Source of the DNA: Saccoglossus kowalevskii
Taxonomy: Eukaryota; Hemichordata; Enteropneusta; Harrimaniidae
Length of the DNA stretch: 20,686 nt
NCBI RefSeq assembly: GCF_000003605.2
Contig: NW_003124898.1
Location: forward strand, 128,957 to 149,642
Direction: 5' to 3'
The position numbers and the translations under genes were made by a program. The notes under the pieces were generated by a model. The model was not told the origin of the DNA. It worked only from the letters and a program-made list of their open reading frames with translations, and did not search any database. Each line of letters starts with the position of its first letter. Within the stretch, counting starts at the first letter, position 1. This document shows, piece by piece, positions 1 through 10,126 of the stretch.

Positions 1-147
1 ATCTGTGCTTGCTTTACCAATGTCACTGGCTTGGTTTAGCAGCTCCGCAAAGTTGTCGTGATTGCTTTCGATCGGCAATAATTCGAAATTGATTATATTG
101 TCACCGTCACCGTCACCACCAGGTTCAGAAAGATGAACATCTGACAT
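1..147 (-). CDS. N-terminal coding exon of an unrecognised protein, cut by the window edge
   Basis: An open frame begins with ATG at 147-145 and stays open for 49 codons to the end of the window. The frame is also open upstream to an in-frame TGA at 219-217, so the ATG is the first in that stretch but not proven to be the start. The predicted peptide starts MSDVHLSEPGGDGDGDN and continues with a mixed acidic and polar composition (ELLPIES, NFAELLNQA). This reads more like real protein than the AT-rich noise ORFs elsewhere in the window. The GDGDGD stretch comes from a GTCACC triplet repeat on the plus strand. I recognise no domain. It may be the first exon of a gene continuing to the left, or a chance frame. 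Confidence 0.4.
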   Translation of the reverse strand, partial: MSDVHLSEPGGDGDGDNIINFELLPIESNHDNFAELLNQASDIGKASTD

Positions 148-920
148 ACTTCTCAGCCAATATGCATTTGACTCTGCCAATAACTTGTTGAAATAATTTG
201 ATAAACGTATTTGTTGTCAGAGCTCAAGGAACTAAGCTGCCAGGACTACACTGCATCGCAACTTGATGTACGTCGTATGCATATTGGCAGACTACGCAAT
301 GAATTTAGTGGCGCCACCTTGTACATGATATGATTTATATTTTATTCAATAAAAATTTATTTCTTAATAATATTTGTGCAAAGAAATTTTTTGTTTCATT
401 AGCTGTCCGTGCCTTTTTCGTGAATGAAACGCGCAAGTAAAATTTCAAATTAAGTACCATGGAGGCTGCTATGTTTGTTTTTATTATTGGAGGACGCTTA
501 TGCGTGTGATCATTTCATATTTGGAATTAGCATTTCCTAATATGGTAGGATGAAAATACCCCGTAAAATGCCGCAAAATTACGGCACGCTGTAACGTATG
601 GCGTTACAGTGACAGATGTACAATAATTGGACATATACGCCACCTGTCAAATAACACACCTGCCAAAAACTTCAAGCACTACTCTGTTCTAAATTCGACT
701 ATGGAAATGCATTTTTCTATGAATTGCCAGCAGATCATATCAAGCCACAACCCTCTGAATGGCCTTTCTAGAAGTTATATATATCAGACATTCTTCATTT
801 CAAATCAACTCCTCGCACACTCCGCTCTTCAGCCAAATGTTTGTTGCATACTCCCAACTTCAGGCTTGCATCAACTGGTGGGCGAGCATTTTCCCGAGCA
901 GCTCCACGCCAATGGAACTA
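148..920. other. Non-coding spacer between the left-edge exon and the transposase relic
   Basis: I see no gene here. The stretch is AT-rich. It holds a small perfect hairpin at 589-609 (CTGTAACG, 5-base loop, CGTTACAG) and a 6-bp inverted pair at 561-584 (CCGTAA/TTACGG). Open frames at 701-958 show no protein-like composition. The missing 3' end of the Tc1-like element could lie here, but I could not match a terminal inverted repeat. Confidence 0.5.
589..609. repeat. Short perfect hairpin, 8-bp stem
   Basis: Arms CTGTAACG (589-596) and CGTTACAG (602-609) flank a 5-base spacer. This could be the tip of a small inverted-repeat element; nothing else identifies it. Confidence 0.35.
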
Positions 921-1883
921 CTAATTGTACTGCGCTTGTGAACAATACGTCGTATTGAATACTGGCGCTATATAAATCTTATTGATCAAACATTGAGCTA
1001 GCTGACGACGATCCACTGGTGGGGGATGATTGCCCATAACACGAAGACCAAGTTGATCCCACAAATGTTCAATTGGTGCCATGTCAGGTGAATAAGCAGG
1101 CCAATCCATTCAGCTAATGTTGTGTTGGCGTAGAAAATCTGTGACAACACATGCACGGTGTGGTCTGGCATTATCATCATGTAGGACTGCCGCAGCTCCT
1201 ATCCTCTGTAGACAAGGTAACACAATAGGTCACAGGATCTCGTCTCTGTGACGTAATGCAGTTAAGTTGCCATCAATAACATGGAGAGGGGTCCTTTGGT
1301 GGTAGCTGAAGCCACCCCATACCATGATGCTGCCACCACCAAACTGGTTGTGCTGTCTGATGATGTCATCAGTGAAGCGTTCACCAGGGCATCTATAGAC
1401 AAAAATACGACCATCATTGTTCTGCAAAGTGAATCTTGACTCATGTGTGAAGACGACAGAAGACCACTGTGTCCAACGAATGTGCTCTCGAGACCAGTCA
1501 AAACTAGCAGTTCTGTGGCATGGGAGAAGAACTGGCCTAACAGCCTGGCACCTAGGTCTGACATTTCTGGCCCCCGGACGGTTCCGCACAGTCTTGTCAC
1601 TCAAGTTGGTATGAGTTGCTGCTCTGTGGGTCCTACTTAGAGAATTGGCAGTTACCATTCGGTTGCGAAGGGCTGAGATAAGGAGGTAGCGGTCCTCAGC
1701 AGGAGTTGTGACACGTGGACGACCTGACCTGAGTCTGTCATGTACTGTATGGGTTTCTCTGAAGTGAATAACAGATGGGCTCATATTTAGTATTCTGTCA
1801 GCTTCTCGCAAGGAAACACCCTCATTCGACCAGCTTATGGCCCTGGTTCTCTCTTTAATTCTTAAATGTCGACTTGGAGGCAT
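921..1883 (-). pseudogene. Tc1-like (DD34E) transposase relic
   Basis: This is the remains of a Tc1/mariner-superfamily transposase, the enzyme that cuts and pastes its own element at TA sites. One frame runs from ATG at 1883. It shows a helix-turn-helix region (EGVSLREADRILNMSPSVI, residues 21-39), a GRPR AT-hook-like motif (residues 54-57, in the RLRSGRPRVTTPAED stretch), and the core blocks VVFTHESRF, GGGSIMVWGGF, DDNARPH and SPDMAPIEHLWD. The catalytic triad is damaged: the first Asp is His147 (CAT at 1445-1443, one base from GAT). Asp237 and Glu272 remain, exactly 34 residues apart. The same frame has two TGA stops, at 1232-1230 and 1112-1110. The helix-turn-helix to GRPR linker looks shortened, and the C-terminus loses family similarity after QLAQCLI (near 980). 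I found no terminal inverted repeats. It is clearly dead. Confidence 0.88.
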
Positions 1884-2543
1884 GCTTGCAAAAGCTGGAC
1901 AAAACCATTAGTGAGTGTATTCTGATTACCATAATTGGAAGATGTGTTCACAAGGATGCATTATGTACAGGGAAAAAACTCAACATGCTTTGAAGCATAA
2001 GAATTAGAGAAGGTGTGTGATGAGCAATGTTCCAACTTTTCACCTGATTTTCCCTTGAAAGAATACGTAACTGGGAAATTGAGGGCGTACCTATTCTTAT
2101 CTACTGGGTTAAGAATTTAGACATGTGTGGCAGATTAAAAACTGTCGTTGTGGCAATATTGGGGTTACATGACATCGTTTAACATGGTTCAAACGTATTT
2201 GATGTAAAAACTCCTTAAATTGTCACCAGACTACAATTTGAGATGTGGCATAATATCTCTACCATAGGAACTTATGTAAAAGCATTATAATACTGCCAAA
2301 ATAGCCACTATTCACTAAAATACAACCACCATTCTCTCAAAAATTAAGCTCCAAAAGAACTAGGTAGATTTTAAGGAAGGTTAACTTTAATTATATCTGT
2401 CAGGTTCAATAATAACAGATCTTGCACACTATACAAAAATTAAAAAGTTCATTGTTATCAGGAATATGTCCGATCCTGGACTTGAATAATATTGCAAATG
2501 TTGTAAAGACAGTAGTTAGTAATTTGGTCTAATTGAAAGCCAA
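1884..2543. other. Spacer between transposase relic and gene A 3' end
   Basis: I see no gene here. It probably contains the 3' untranslated region of gene A on its right side. The minus strand carries ATTAAA at 2391-2386, about 155 nt past the gene A stop, which is a possible weak polyadenylation signal. The left part may include the 5' end of the Tc1-like element. Confidence 0.4.
2386..2391 (-). terminator. Possible polyadenylation signal of gene A (ATTAAA)
   Basis: ATTAAA on the minus strand lies about 155 nt beyond the stop codon. It is a variant hexamer that occurs often by chance in AT-rich DNA. Confidence 0.2.
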
Positions 2544-5500
2544 TTAAAATCCTTCGATTTGGAGATCGCACATCTGACGAACCTCGTCATCATATATCTT
2601 GAACATCTCTTTCACCGATGGCCGTTGTTCCAACCGCTTAAAGTACTCCGTCACAAATGGGTGCTTTCCATCCTCCCAGTAAGAGCTGAACCCAACAAGG
2701 CCCATTTTCTTCAGGAATACCATGAGGTATATATCAGCCGAGGAGAAGTTGTCAGTCATGAAGTATTCTACTTTTTCACCTGTTGAAATAGTTTAAATTA
2801 TTGTGAAACGTAAGAAGGGATGAGAAATCATTTGAAGGCAGTAAATAATATATGTACCAGTTCGAGGATTATTTATTTATTTATTTATTTGTTAGCTTAA
2901 TGTTATATTCACCTTTATCTGCTCTTTCCTGAAACTTTTCTTCAGCAGTATCCACGATGTTCTTCACTTTCTCTAGAACATCCTTGAACACTTCTTCAGT
3001 TGGGTCATACTCAACAATATTCACTTTCTTTTTATCGTACAAATCTGCCAACTCCGGGTGTTTTATGGCGTTTTCAGCGGCTCTGGTTGGAATAATGTTG
3101 TGACCGACTTGAAATGAAAAAATTACAAATTACCCATGACACGTCGGACATTAAAATAATGATGTAATGACAGGCATGTACATTGCCTACCTATCCAAAT
3201 ATTTTTCCAAGCGTTCTGATTCTTCACTTCGGGTACATACTTTGGATATCTATAGGATCCGCCAACAAGAGTTCCTATATAATAACAGTCAACCAAATCT
3301 TCAAACTGTGTGATTTGTTCATATAGTGGAGATTTCTTGTCAGGATAAATTGCCGAAGCTATAATAAAGCATGAGAATATGAATCAGTCGCATATGTCCT
3401 TCGATTGATTGCGGAAATATATATTGACACTGATTATGAATGTTTCTGTTAAACATATTCTTCAAATGATATAATGTAACTAAATGGCATACCCTTATAA
3501 ACGATATTATTCACCAAGAAAATACAACTAGTTTACATTCCATTCTAAAGGATAGCCGTGATGCTTTCAAGTTCAAGTCACATTCAGAGAAATCGCAGAC
3601 ATAGAACTGAATAAAATGTAATAAACGACTAAAGATGTGATAATCATATGCAAGTCCCAGGTATCTACAAAGAGTGGGACGTCCTCTCGTCGACTCCCCG
3701 TATAGTGGCCGTATATCTCTGAGTCGTAGGTGAGTCCAAGTTTACGCCACACGCATGGCGAACAACTTGAAGGGGGAGTAGTTATATGGGGAAAGACTTT
3801 CCAATGTGCCCCGCCTCTTATACTAACACTTACCCTAACCCTCCAGCCCCTCAATTCAGTTGTATATGCCCCTCTAGTTAATTATAGGTGTCTTGAAGAG
3901 GGGCACATACAGTTAATTTGAGGGGCAATAGGGGGTAGGGGCCGGGTTAGATAAGGGGTACATTAGAAAGTCTTTCCAAGGGGTTATGGGATCGCAGCTG
4001 ATACAGAAAGCACGAATAAAGTTAAATATTTTAAATTAAAATATTCCTTAAATTCAAACAACAAAGAATCATGCACACTTTATCTTAGTGTCAGTGTCGG
4101 AACGAGAACGGATACGTCACTGCTTTGTGCATGACCTCCGCGTGAAAAAATGACGTCATCGGACTGCCTGGTCACACGGCGGTCGTTTTGAACGTGATCA
4201 AGGTGACTTGACTCGTAGTTGATTTCCGAGAGCTTTTCTCGCTATCAATTTTGATTAATTTTCACTGCCGTTGATAAAACGTTTTATTATTAGAGTGATT
4301 TTGTACATTTATGATGAAATAAGCAATATTGGATGCACTTTATCTGATATTTATACCCACCGAAAACGAACACAACTGGTCAGCTCGTTATGTAAACAAA
4401 GCATGCGACGCCAGGTATTTATGTTCACTTTCTCGAAAGGCGATGTGTGCTAACCAGTTACTATAGTTTAAACGGAATTACATGAATTATTTTTAAACAT
4501 TTCAAAATGACCATTCCCGCGAAGAGACATATATTTATATGGATGGTAACGCATGACATTGATCTGCTGAAAGAGGTTCCGGAAACAGGCCTGGGACCTC
4601 AGCAGAGTGGATGGAAATAGCGAGAGCTCAGTCAAATGTCTGGAAACTAACCGTTGAGTGGAAACCCCGGAAAACACTAAACCAGTTGAAAAACACTAAA
4701 CCTATTGAAAAAGACTAAACATGTTGAAAAAGACTAAACCTGTTGAAAAAACAGTAAACCCTTTGTAAAGGGCGAATTATGGATATACCATGATCGTTCA
4801 GTTGAGTATTTATGAAAAGAAAGCTAAAGAAAAATCCCTTTATGATCGAGGCCAGGGCCGCAGCTGATTTGGCAGCAGGACGCCCTCTATGTTAGATATT
4901 AGTATATCGCGCCCCAAACCAAACATTTTATTTTATTTATTTATATATTTACAAATTATGAACACAGCAATTGGCATATTTTTAGATTTGAAATTCCTAA
5001 AACTACATCATGTCAAAAAGCCGCCTCGAAAATGACCCTGACCATGCTGGAAATTTTTTAAAAATTCCTCGGAAAACAGCACATAACTAAATGTATTTAA
5101 CCCAGATTTAATACATATAATAAACTTAATAGTTTAGATTACATTGAGGGCGCCCTTGTGAAATCAGCTGCCGTCGTGGGTTCTGTTTCATGTTTTCGCT
5201 TTCTTTTAATCAAATATTCACTGGACGATTATGGTACACCCATAATACACCCTTTACCTCGGGTTTAGTGTTTTTATTGTCAGGTTTAGTGTTTTTCGAC
5301 AGGTTTAGTGTTTTTCGACAGGTTTAGTGTTTTCCGGGGTTTCCACTCAACGGTAACTAACTACTAATTCAGATTCTGGACGTGAAATGACATTAAAAAA
5401 ATATTGGATAGTTATATTATGGTTGCACAATGAGAGACGGATTGACAATGTTCTGTTTCTGTTACGTAACGCAAACGAAATTAGAACAACACGTTACGTT

Positions 5501-8500
5501 CCCGTTACGTACGCAAATCTTAAACTCTCTAATATAAGAATACCGCCAATATATACACATGAGACCACGTTTTTTTTATCATAAAACAAGGCAACGTTAC
5601 CCTTTGGTTTGAAACACATCACCGCGTGTTTTTGTTTTTGTTTTTGTTTAAAGCTGCTCTTTGTTTGCAGTCGGATAATATATTCAGTGGTATTACTATC
5701 GTGAAGTTAGTGTGCTACTGTAATTATCGATTGAAATTGTTTTGCTTGTTTTGTAATCAACCCCTCACAAAATAAAACACATCACGATATTGAGTTGGTG
5801 AAATGTACTAGTAGAAATAAGCAACATTAAAATCAATTGGAAGCAATCGATAATATTATGAAATACTACATGCAAAGCGGGGGATACAACTCCCAGTGAC
5901 CTCGATGTGTTCATTGTCACAGGTATGTCATTCGACTCACTTTCTGGAAATTCTTCTTCCAAATACTTTAATATTGCTGCCGATCCACAGACAGGCTTAT
6001 CGCCGTGCACCAGGGTGGGTACCTTTCCGGTAGGGTTCATTTTCATGTACCATGGCGCTACGTTTTCACCAGTAAATGGGTTCACTACGATGTAATCATA
6101 CTTTAGACCCTTCTCAGCCAATCCAATCATTACCTAGAACCAGAACAATATATTAGTAATACACAAATATGCGCCCATGGGAAATAAGAATTGTTGGCAT
6201 CTTTCTTGATTATATTGTGAAGCTTCACAACAGTCGAAATTCGTCGTAACTATTTTCCCAAAGTTTTCACTTTGCCGAATGAAAACGGTTTAAACTAGAC
6301 ATTACCGAAAGGTCATTCAATTGCAAGATATACATCGCATCTCACTGTTGGTCTAAGGGTGATTCATGTACAAAAGGATAAAATCATCAGTTCGACCAGC
6401 GATCAATGTAAAAAAGCCGTCTATCCTAAACTTGTCCTAGTCAAACAGACGAGCATTACAATTGACACTCGACTCATTATAACTACAGTCAATCGTATAA
6501 CTGTGTTCATTTTATAAATTGTAAGCCAGCGTAGAGGGCGAAAGGCAGATTAAAAATAATAAAACCTAGTTTATAAACATATGTTTTACAAATTCATAAA
6601 TACCGATCGTCACGTGTAATTCAAATACTAAATAGTTATTGGCTGAAAGTGTTCAGCGTTGTTCATCCCCATAATGTACGCACATAGCATCACGCCACGT
6701 AGCAACCGCGACCGCCCACATATTCAAAATGAAGTGTTTACTGATTAATAGTAAATAGTGTTGAACTGAACTTACTCATCAGAACTCACGATGATGTCAC
6801 AATGTCATTTCTGGAGGCCAATTTGAAATCTAACGGCAATTTTGATTTATGAAAATTAATATTCATAACTGAATTTCACGTAATGTAATTCATGGATCTA
6901 TCAGGGGGAAATCTCTTCTCTCTTGGGGGTCTCCACACGTGTCAGGGGGATCTCGTCTCGTCTCTCTATCTCGTCCCCTTGAGGTACGGGATCGGGAATG
7001 TCACTTATACTTTACAGTCAAATAAGACACACACACAACGAAATACGTTTCAGCTCTCGTCTTAGTCGGTCAATCGAGCACTCTATCAGACACAGCGCCC
7101 TGGGGAAAAAATCCCCAAGACTCTCGCAAGGCTGAACCAAGACTCGCCCAAGACTGGACTGCGTCAAGGCTCGCCCCAAGACTCTCTCGGACTGACTGCG
7201 TCTGTCGTGGAGTATTCGCCAAGACCAACTCAAACTCTCTTTATTCATTTTCAAAACTCTGACCAATTACAATGCAGTAAAAAGACTCTAAGGCGTAAAC
7301 TTCAATCATAAAGCCAATCAAACTAAGTACTGAATAACTACGGATGTCAGAATAGCGACGGTATCTTGTAATTAGTTCCAAATCACTGAGCCAAGTTCCG
7401 TCCAAAACTTCAAATAGACCTAAACGATGACAGACATAACACAGCAATTCGCTAATAATCAACTAATTAAGTCGGTTAACAGATACGCAAAAACAAATTC
7501 ATGACAGATCTTGGACTCAATTGCAATTGAAAGCTCTTCTAAACAATAACCAAACAATGTATGCAATTTTGATATCCATGTATGTGCGATGACGATCCCA
7601 TTACGTGAGATTTCCATGTCCACGGCAATTGCGCTTCAGAGCCCAGTGACCGCTTCCAAAGATTCGGTTGGGTGATGAGAATGTGCGGGCCGATGTACCC
7701 GTTTGAAAATAATCTCAAAGCCTTAAGTTGTACATTACATAAGTTTACTACATGTTAACATTCATTTCATTACTACCGTTGCTTCGTCCTTCATTAAATG
7801 AGCTTTGTTCAACACAAAGGCCGCTCGTGAAACAGACATAAATATATGCTCAACTTTGTGACAGGCGATGAACCATGTATTCGAACCATAGCATTGTTGG
7901 AATACAATAGTCATATACATTTAAAACTTCATATATTTGCATTAACCCTGCTGTGACTCTTGTTCAGTTAATTTTCCCACTTTTACAGAAAAATCTCTTT
8001 CTAACCCCTTTAAGCATTAGTTTTGGATTTTGTACAGTTATCGAACACATTCCTGATACTGAATTTAGAAGGCACTTCTAAAATAAAACTAAAATGACCT
8101 TGAGTGATTACACCAATGTCACAATAACCTCATTGCTATCAAGTGCTGGCTAGCTTCAGCGCTCCAATATCTCAGGATTTAATTTGTTGCCATAACAACT
8201 GATATCATCATTTTTGTGGTGATCACAATAATCCTGTGTTCTGCGTGTAATACAAAATAAGAATGCAATATAGAACTTCAAAGGGAAGTAAGTGTTCGTT
8301 AACTTGAACTGGACACGGTGCAACGACCACTACTACGCCTTTTAAGTTTGTGTACTACATGCAAGGTAAACTACCCCAGTACTAACTGGTTTTGCTAGCA
8401 AAATTTGCAAATGCAGGAAACAGAGTTTCAGAGGGTCTAGATTTCAAAATTATTAAGGGGAGTATGACCCAGGACCCCCTAGTAAGATCGCGTAAGGTCG

Positions 8501-8816
8501 GTGAGCAGATCAGGTCTGCCCCCCCCCCCCCACAATGCAAAATTTAGTGCCGTCGGCTCTGTTGTTGTCTATGTTGGCATGTACACGTTCAGACGACCTT
8601 GCCTTGCCCAACTGGGGTCTGTACGGTGTCATTCAAATGAGCTATTGGTATGGGGAGGCACACCTATATATTGTGTGTGACTGATTTTACCTCACATTGT
8701 CCGCAATTACTGTTTTGGTAATATGTAGATGCGATGGAGAATACATTCTAACTTACCCGATATGCGTAGTAAGACGCCTTAAAAACGTACAACTTCATAT
8801 TACCTTCACCAGACAT
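2544..8816 (-). CDS. GDAP1-like glutathione-S-transferase-fold protein A, five exons, no membrane tail
   Basis: Exons are 8757-8816, 5941-6133, 3191-3358, 2913-3107 and 2544-2779. All introns are GT-AG, with phases 0, 1, 1, 1, and the exons join into an 852-nt frame of 283 codons plus stop. The start is supported by an in-frame TAA 12 nt upstream and A at -3. The N-terminal half is a thioredoxin-like domain: KLYVFKASYYAYR (first strand and helix), WYMKMNPTGKVPTLVHGDKP with the cis-Pro in KVPTL, and AILKYLEEEFPES. The C-terminal half is all-helical and ends with the GST C-domain signature FSSADIYL and a WEDGKHPFVTEYFKRLEQRP block that matches GDAP1 (NGKRP region). Human GDAP1, about 358 aa, has hydrophobic C-terminal segments; A ends at CDLQIEGF with none, so it is probably cytosolic. 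Enzymatic activity is not shown, and GDAP1 itself is a weak or atypical GST. Paralogue B lies head-to-head with it. Confidence 0.9.
2868..2891. repeat. TTTA/ATTT microsatellite
   Basis: A run of TTAT-type tetranucleotides sits in intron 4 of gene A, close to the donor of exon 4. Confidence 0.7.
3789..3977. mobile_element. Palindromic MITE-like element
   Basis: The two halves are inverted copies. The left begins GGAAAGACTTTCCAATGTGCCCC and the right ends GGGGTACATTAGAAAGTCTTTCC. Homology continues inwards through a GGGGCTGGAGGGT-type block (left, reversed) and AGGGGCACATACAGTTAATTTGAGGGG (right) to the centre near 3885. The whole unit of about 190 bp would fold into one long imperfect hairpin. 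There is no open frame of note and no clear target duplication, so the superfamily is unknown. It lies in intron 2 of gene A. Confidence 0.75.
4151..4158. promoter_or_regulatory. Perfect CRE-type octamer TGACGTCA
   Basis: A full palindromic cAMP-response-element core, inside the ten-base palindrome ATGACGTCAT. It sits in intron 2 of gene A, next to a GC-richer patch (about 4090-4210). One match proves nothing about function. Confidence 0.25.
4670..4765. repeat. Left subterminal 19-bp tandem array
   Basis: About five degenerate units of GAAAAACACTAAACCTGTT type lie in the left arm of the foldback element. They are the inverse of the right-arm units at 5261-5335. Confidence 0.8.
5261..5335. 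repeat. Right subterminal 19-bp tandem array
   Basis: Four units of AGGTTTAGTGTTTTTCGAC. The units at 5282-5300 and 5301-5319 are identical. This array is better conserved than the left one. Confidence 0.85.
5461..5470. promoter_or_regulatory. GTTACGTAAC palindrome, PAR-bZIP/E4BP4-type match
   Basis: A full match to RTTACGTAAY, with two further GTTACGT copies within 60 bp (about 5491-5512). It lies in intron 2 of gene A. Function is unknown. Confidence 0.2.
7114..7200. repeat. Degenerate CCAAGACTCGCC local repeat
   Basis: Four imperfect copies of a CCAAGACTC-type word occur within 90 bases in a locally GC-richer patch. It may be a decayed minisatellite inside intron 1 of gene A. Confidence 0.4.
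8519..8531. repeat. 13-base poly-C run
   Basis: An uninterrupted homopolymer; its length in the assembly may be unreliable. Confidence 0.85.
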
Positions 8817-8855
8817 AGTTGTTATTTACTCGATTTCGATGGTTCACATTTATTT

Positions 8856-8871
8856 CATTAACATGTTAATG
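8856..8871. promoter_or_regulatory. 16-bp perfect palindrome CATTAACATGTTAATG
   Basis: A perfect dyad 40-55 bp upstream of the gene A start. The ATTAAC/GTTAAT half-sites resemble homeodomain (HNF1-like) half-sites, but in an orientation and spacing that do not match the HNF1 consensus. Confidence 0.35.
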
Positions 8872-8878
8872 ACTCTGC
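8869..8878 (+). promoter_or_regulatory. Antioxidant-response-element match ATGACTCTGC
   Basis: Fits RTGACnnnGC, the binding consensus of Nrf2/CNC-bZIP with small Maf, about 53 bp upstream of the gene A start codon. Classical GST genes are often induced through such sites. A single 10-mer match could be chance. Confidence 0.3.
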
Positions 8879-9180
8879 GTCAGGGTATAAAATAGCCAAT
8901 CAGGCAACTCAGGAGTCCAGAATCCCGTTCCGGTCGGGTTCATTCTCTTGCATAGAGGCCTAGGTTTTGCGCATGCTCGTCACGGTAGTTAGACACTTCT
9001 CCGTCGGCCAATCAGGAGAGACAACAGTGACATCCAATGTCCAGAACTGTCGCCGGGCACAACAAACATTTAAAAAGAAACAAAACAAAAAACATATTAT
9101 GTAATCCAAGTCAAATAGTTATCACACACCACTCTATGTCCGATGACTATCACTTTTTATTGGGGGTTTACTCTGAGAAG

Positions 9181-9268
9181 TTCAAAACCAAATCATTCGA
9201 TGTTTGCGGTAGATGTTCGGACAGTGCTTTTCACGCAATACTCACAATCTCGCAGTGAACGAATTATC
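9181..9268. repeat. Partial, diverged copy of the 17549-17850 element
   Basis: Matches the right part of the later element in the same orientation: TTCAAAAyCAAATCATyCGAT, TTTGCGG, AGAyGTyCGrA, CTTTyCACGCA, CTCGCAGTGAACG, GAATTATC. The left end is not present nearby, so the copy looks truncated. Confidence 0.7.
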
Positions 9269-10126
9269 ACCTTTCGTAATCCAGAGAAGAAGTAGAGAAT
9301 ACATTCAGCAACGCCCATTACGTGTGAATCTGTGCCTTTCTTGAATCATGGCCGATTTAATTAGAATCAAGATTTATTCAAAATTCTTCAAATTAATCGT
9401 TAACATATATACATTTTAAACACAACATTTAGTATCGTCACTAAAGTTTGGCGCAAAACGTTTGAATTGTAAAAAACAGGGGCTTTATTTTAATAGGTGC
9501 CACGGTGGAATTCTATACTGACAATATTCCCCCGCTCAGGCATTATAAATGTTCCAATAAAGTGTTATTTCATATGTATAACGATTTATGCACATGCACA
9601 CATTGCACGTAATGGTCAAAATGTGGGCATCGGTTCAGAAATATACATATATAGTACTGAATATACATATAGTACTGAAAAAAAAACAAAGTAACAGCCA
9701 CCAGGTGGCGGGCTTCATATCTCCTCTTCCCAAAATTACACACGAGGATGCTATGCACATAGTTCACATGATCACGTGCTAATAAGGAGGTTATAAGTAC
9801 ATATTTTGAATATGTGAAAACAATTTTTTGCTGCTGAATTAACATTCATGTCATACCTCGTCAAATAACCTTGTTCCACGCTAAGTCATAACATAAAATA
9901 GTAAATAAAAGTAACGAAACACATAACTACGTTGAATAGAGCGATTGCGGCCAAATATTGTCTACTATATATCATAACAAACATGTTTTATTTTATTTTG
10001 TAAATCGTAGTAATATTCGTTACATTTCTGAAAACATCTGTGTCAACTATGGATTGACGTCAGGAGTTTGTAGAGGTCAAGTTTAGATCAATTATGAATA
10101 TAAGGATATCTTTCAATTCATTAAAC

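Larger units (their letters stand above)
4650..5354. mobile_element. 705-bp foldback element with 19-bp subterminal repeats
   Basis: The ends are inverted: ACCGTTGAGTGGAAACCCCGG at 4650 and its complement ending at 5354, flanked by the 5-bp direct repeat AACTA (4645-4649 and 5355-5359). Inside each end is a tandem array of 19-bp units, about five on the left (AAAAACACTAAACCtgttg type) and four on the right (AGGTTTAGTGTTTTTCGAC). The inverted similarity continues past the arrays through a TAAAGGG..ATTATGG..TACCAT block and a GCAGCTGATTT..CGCCCTC block, so each arm is about 215-255 bp. The centre (about 4905-5140) is AT-rich and unique. No transposase is encoded. This architecture is typical of foldback or long-TIR MITEs. 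Confidence 0.85.
3359..5940 (-). other. Intron 2 of gene A, host to two inverted-repeat elements
   Basis: The intron runs from donor A|GTGAGT (exon 2 end at 5941) to acceptor TATAG| (exon 3 start at 3358). At 2.58 kb it holds a palindromic element (3789-3977) and a foldback element (4650-5354). It also has a perfect CRE-type octamer TGACGTCA at 4151-4158 and a PAR-bZIP-type palindrome GTTACGTAAC at 5461-5470. I see no coding sequence inside it. Confidence 0.75.
6134..8756 (-). other. Intron 1 of gene A
   Basis: The intron runs from donor CGG|GTAAGT after exon 1 (8757) to acceptor TTCTAG| before exon 2 (6133), 2.6 kb. It contains a degenerate local repeat at about 7114-7200 (CCAAGACTCGCCC and CCAAGACTCTC variants) and a 13-base C run at 8519-8531. 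The ORFs at 7018-7462 have no protein-like features. I see no gene. Confidence 0.7.
8817..9050 (-). promoter_or_regulatory. Candidate promoter region of gene A
   Basis: The 230 bp upstream of the gene A start codon include two CCAAT boxes read on the plus strand (8896-8900 and 9008-9012, both in GCCAATCAG), a TATAAAA at 8886-8892 that points along the plus strand, the palindrome at 8856-8871, and an ARE-type match at 8869-8878. CCAAT boxes work in either orientation. I cannot place the transcription start. Confidence 0.35.

Noticed and set aside
701-958. 85-codon ORF on the plus strand
   Set aside because: Overlaps the degraded 3' end of the transposase relic on the other strand and has no family-like motif.
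921-2160. Terminal inverted repeats for the Tc1-like element
   Set aside because: I compared the flanks by eye on both strands and found only a shared 9-11 base word, not a convincing inverted repeat.
7018-7462. Two minus-strand ORFs in intron 1 of gene A
   Set aside because: They coincide with the degenerate CCAAGACTC repeat and show no protein features. The intron is fully explained by exons 1 and 2 joining in phase.
8886-8892. TATAAAA as a TATA box for a plus-strand gene
   Set aside because: No plausible plus-strand coding exon follows before gene B, 2.7 kb away.
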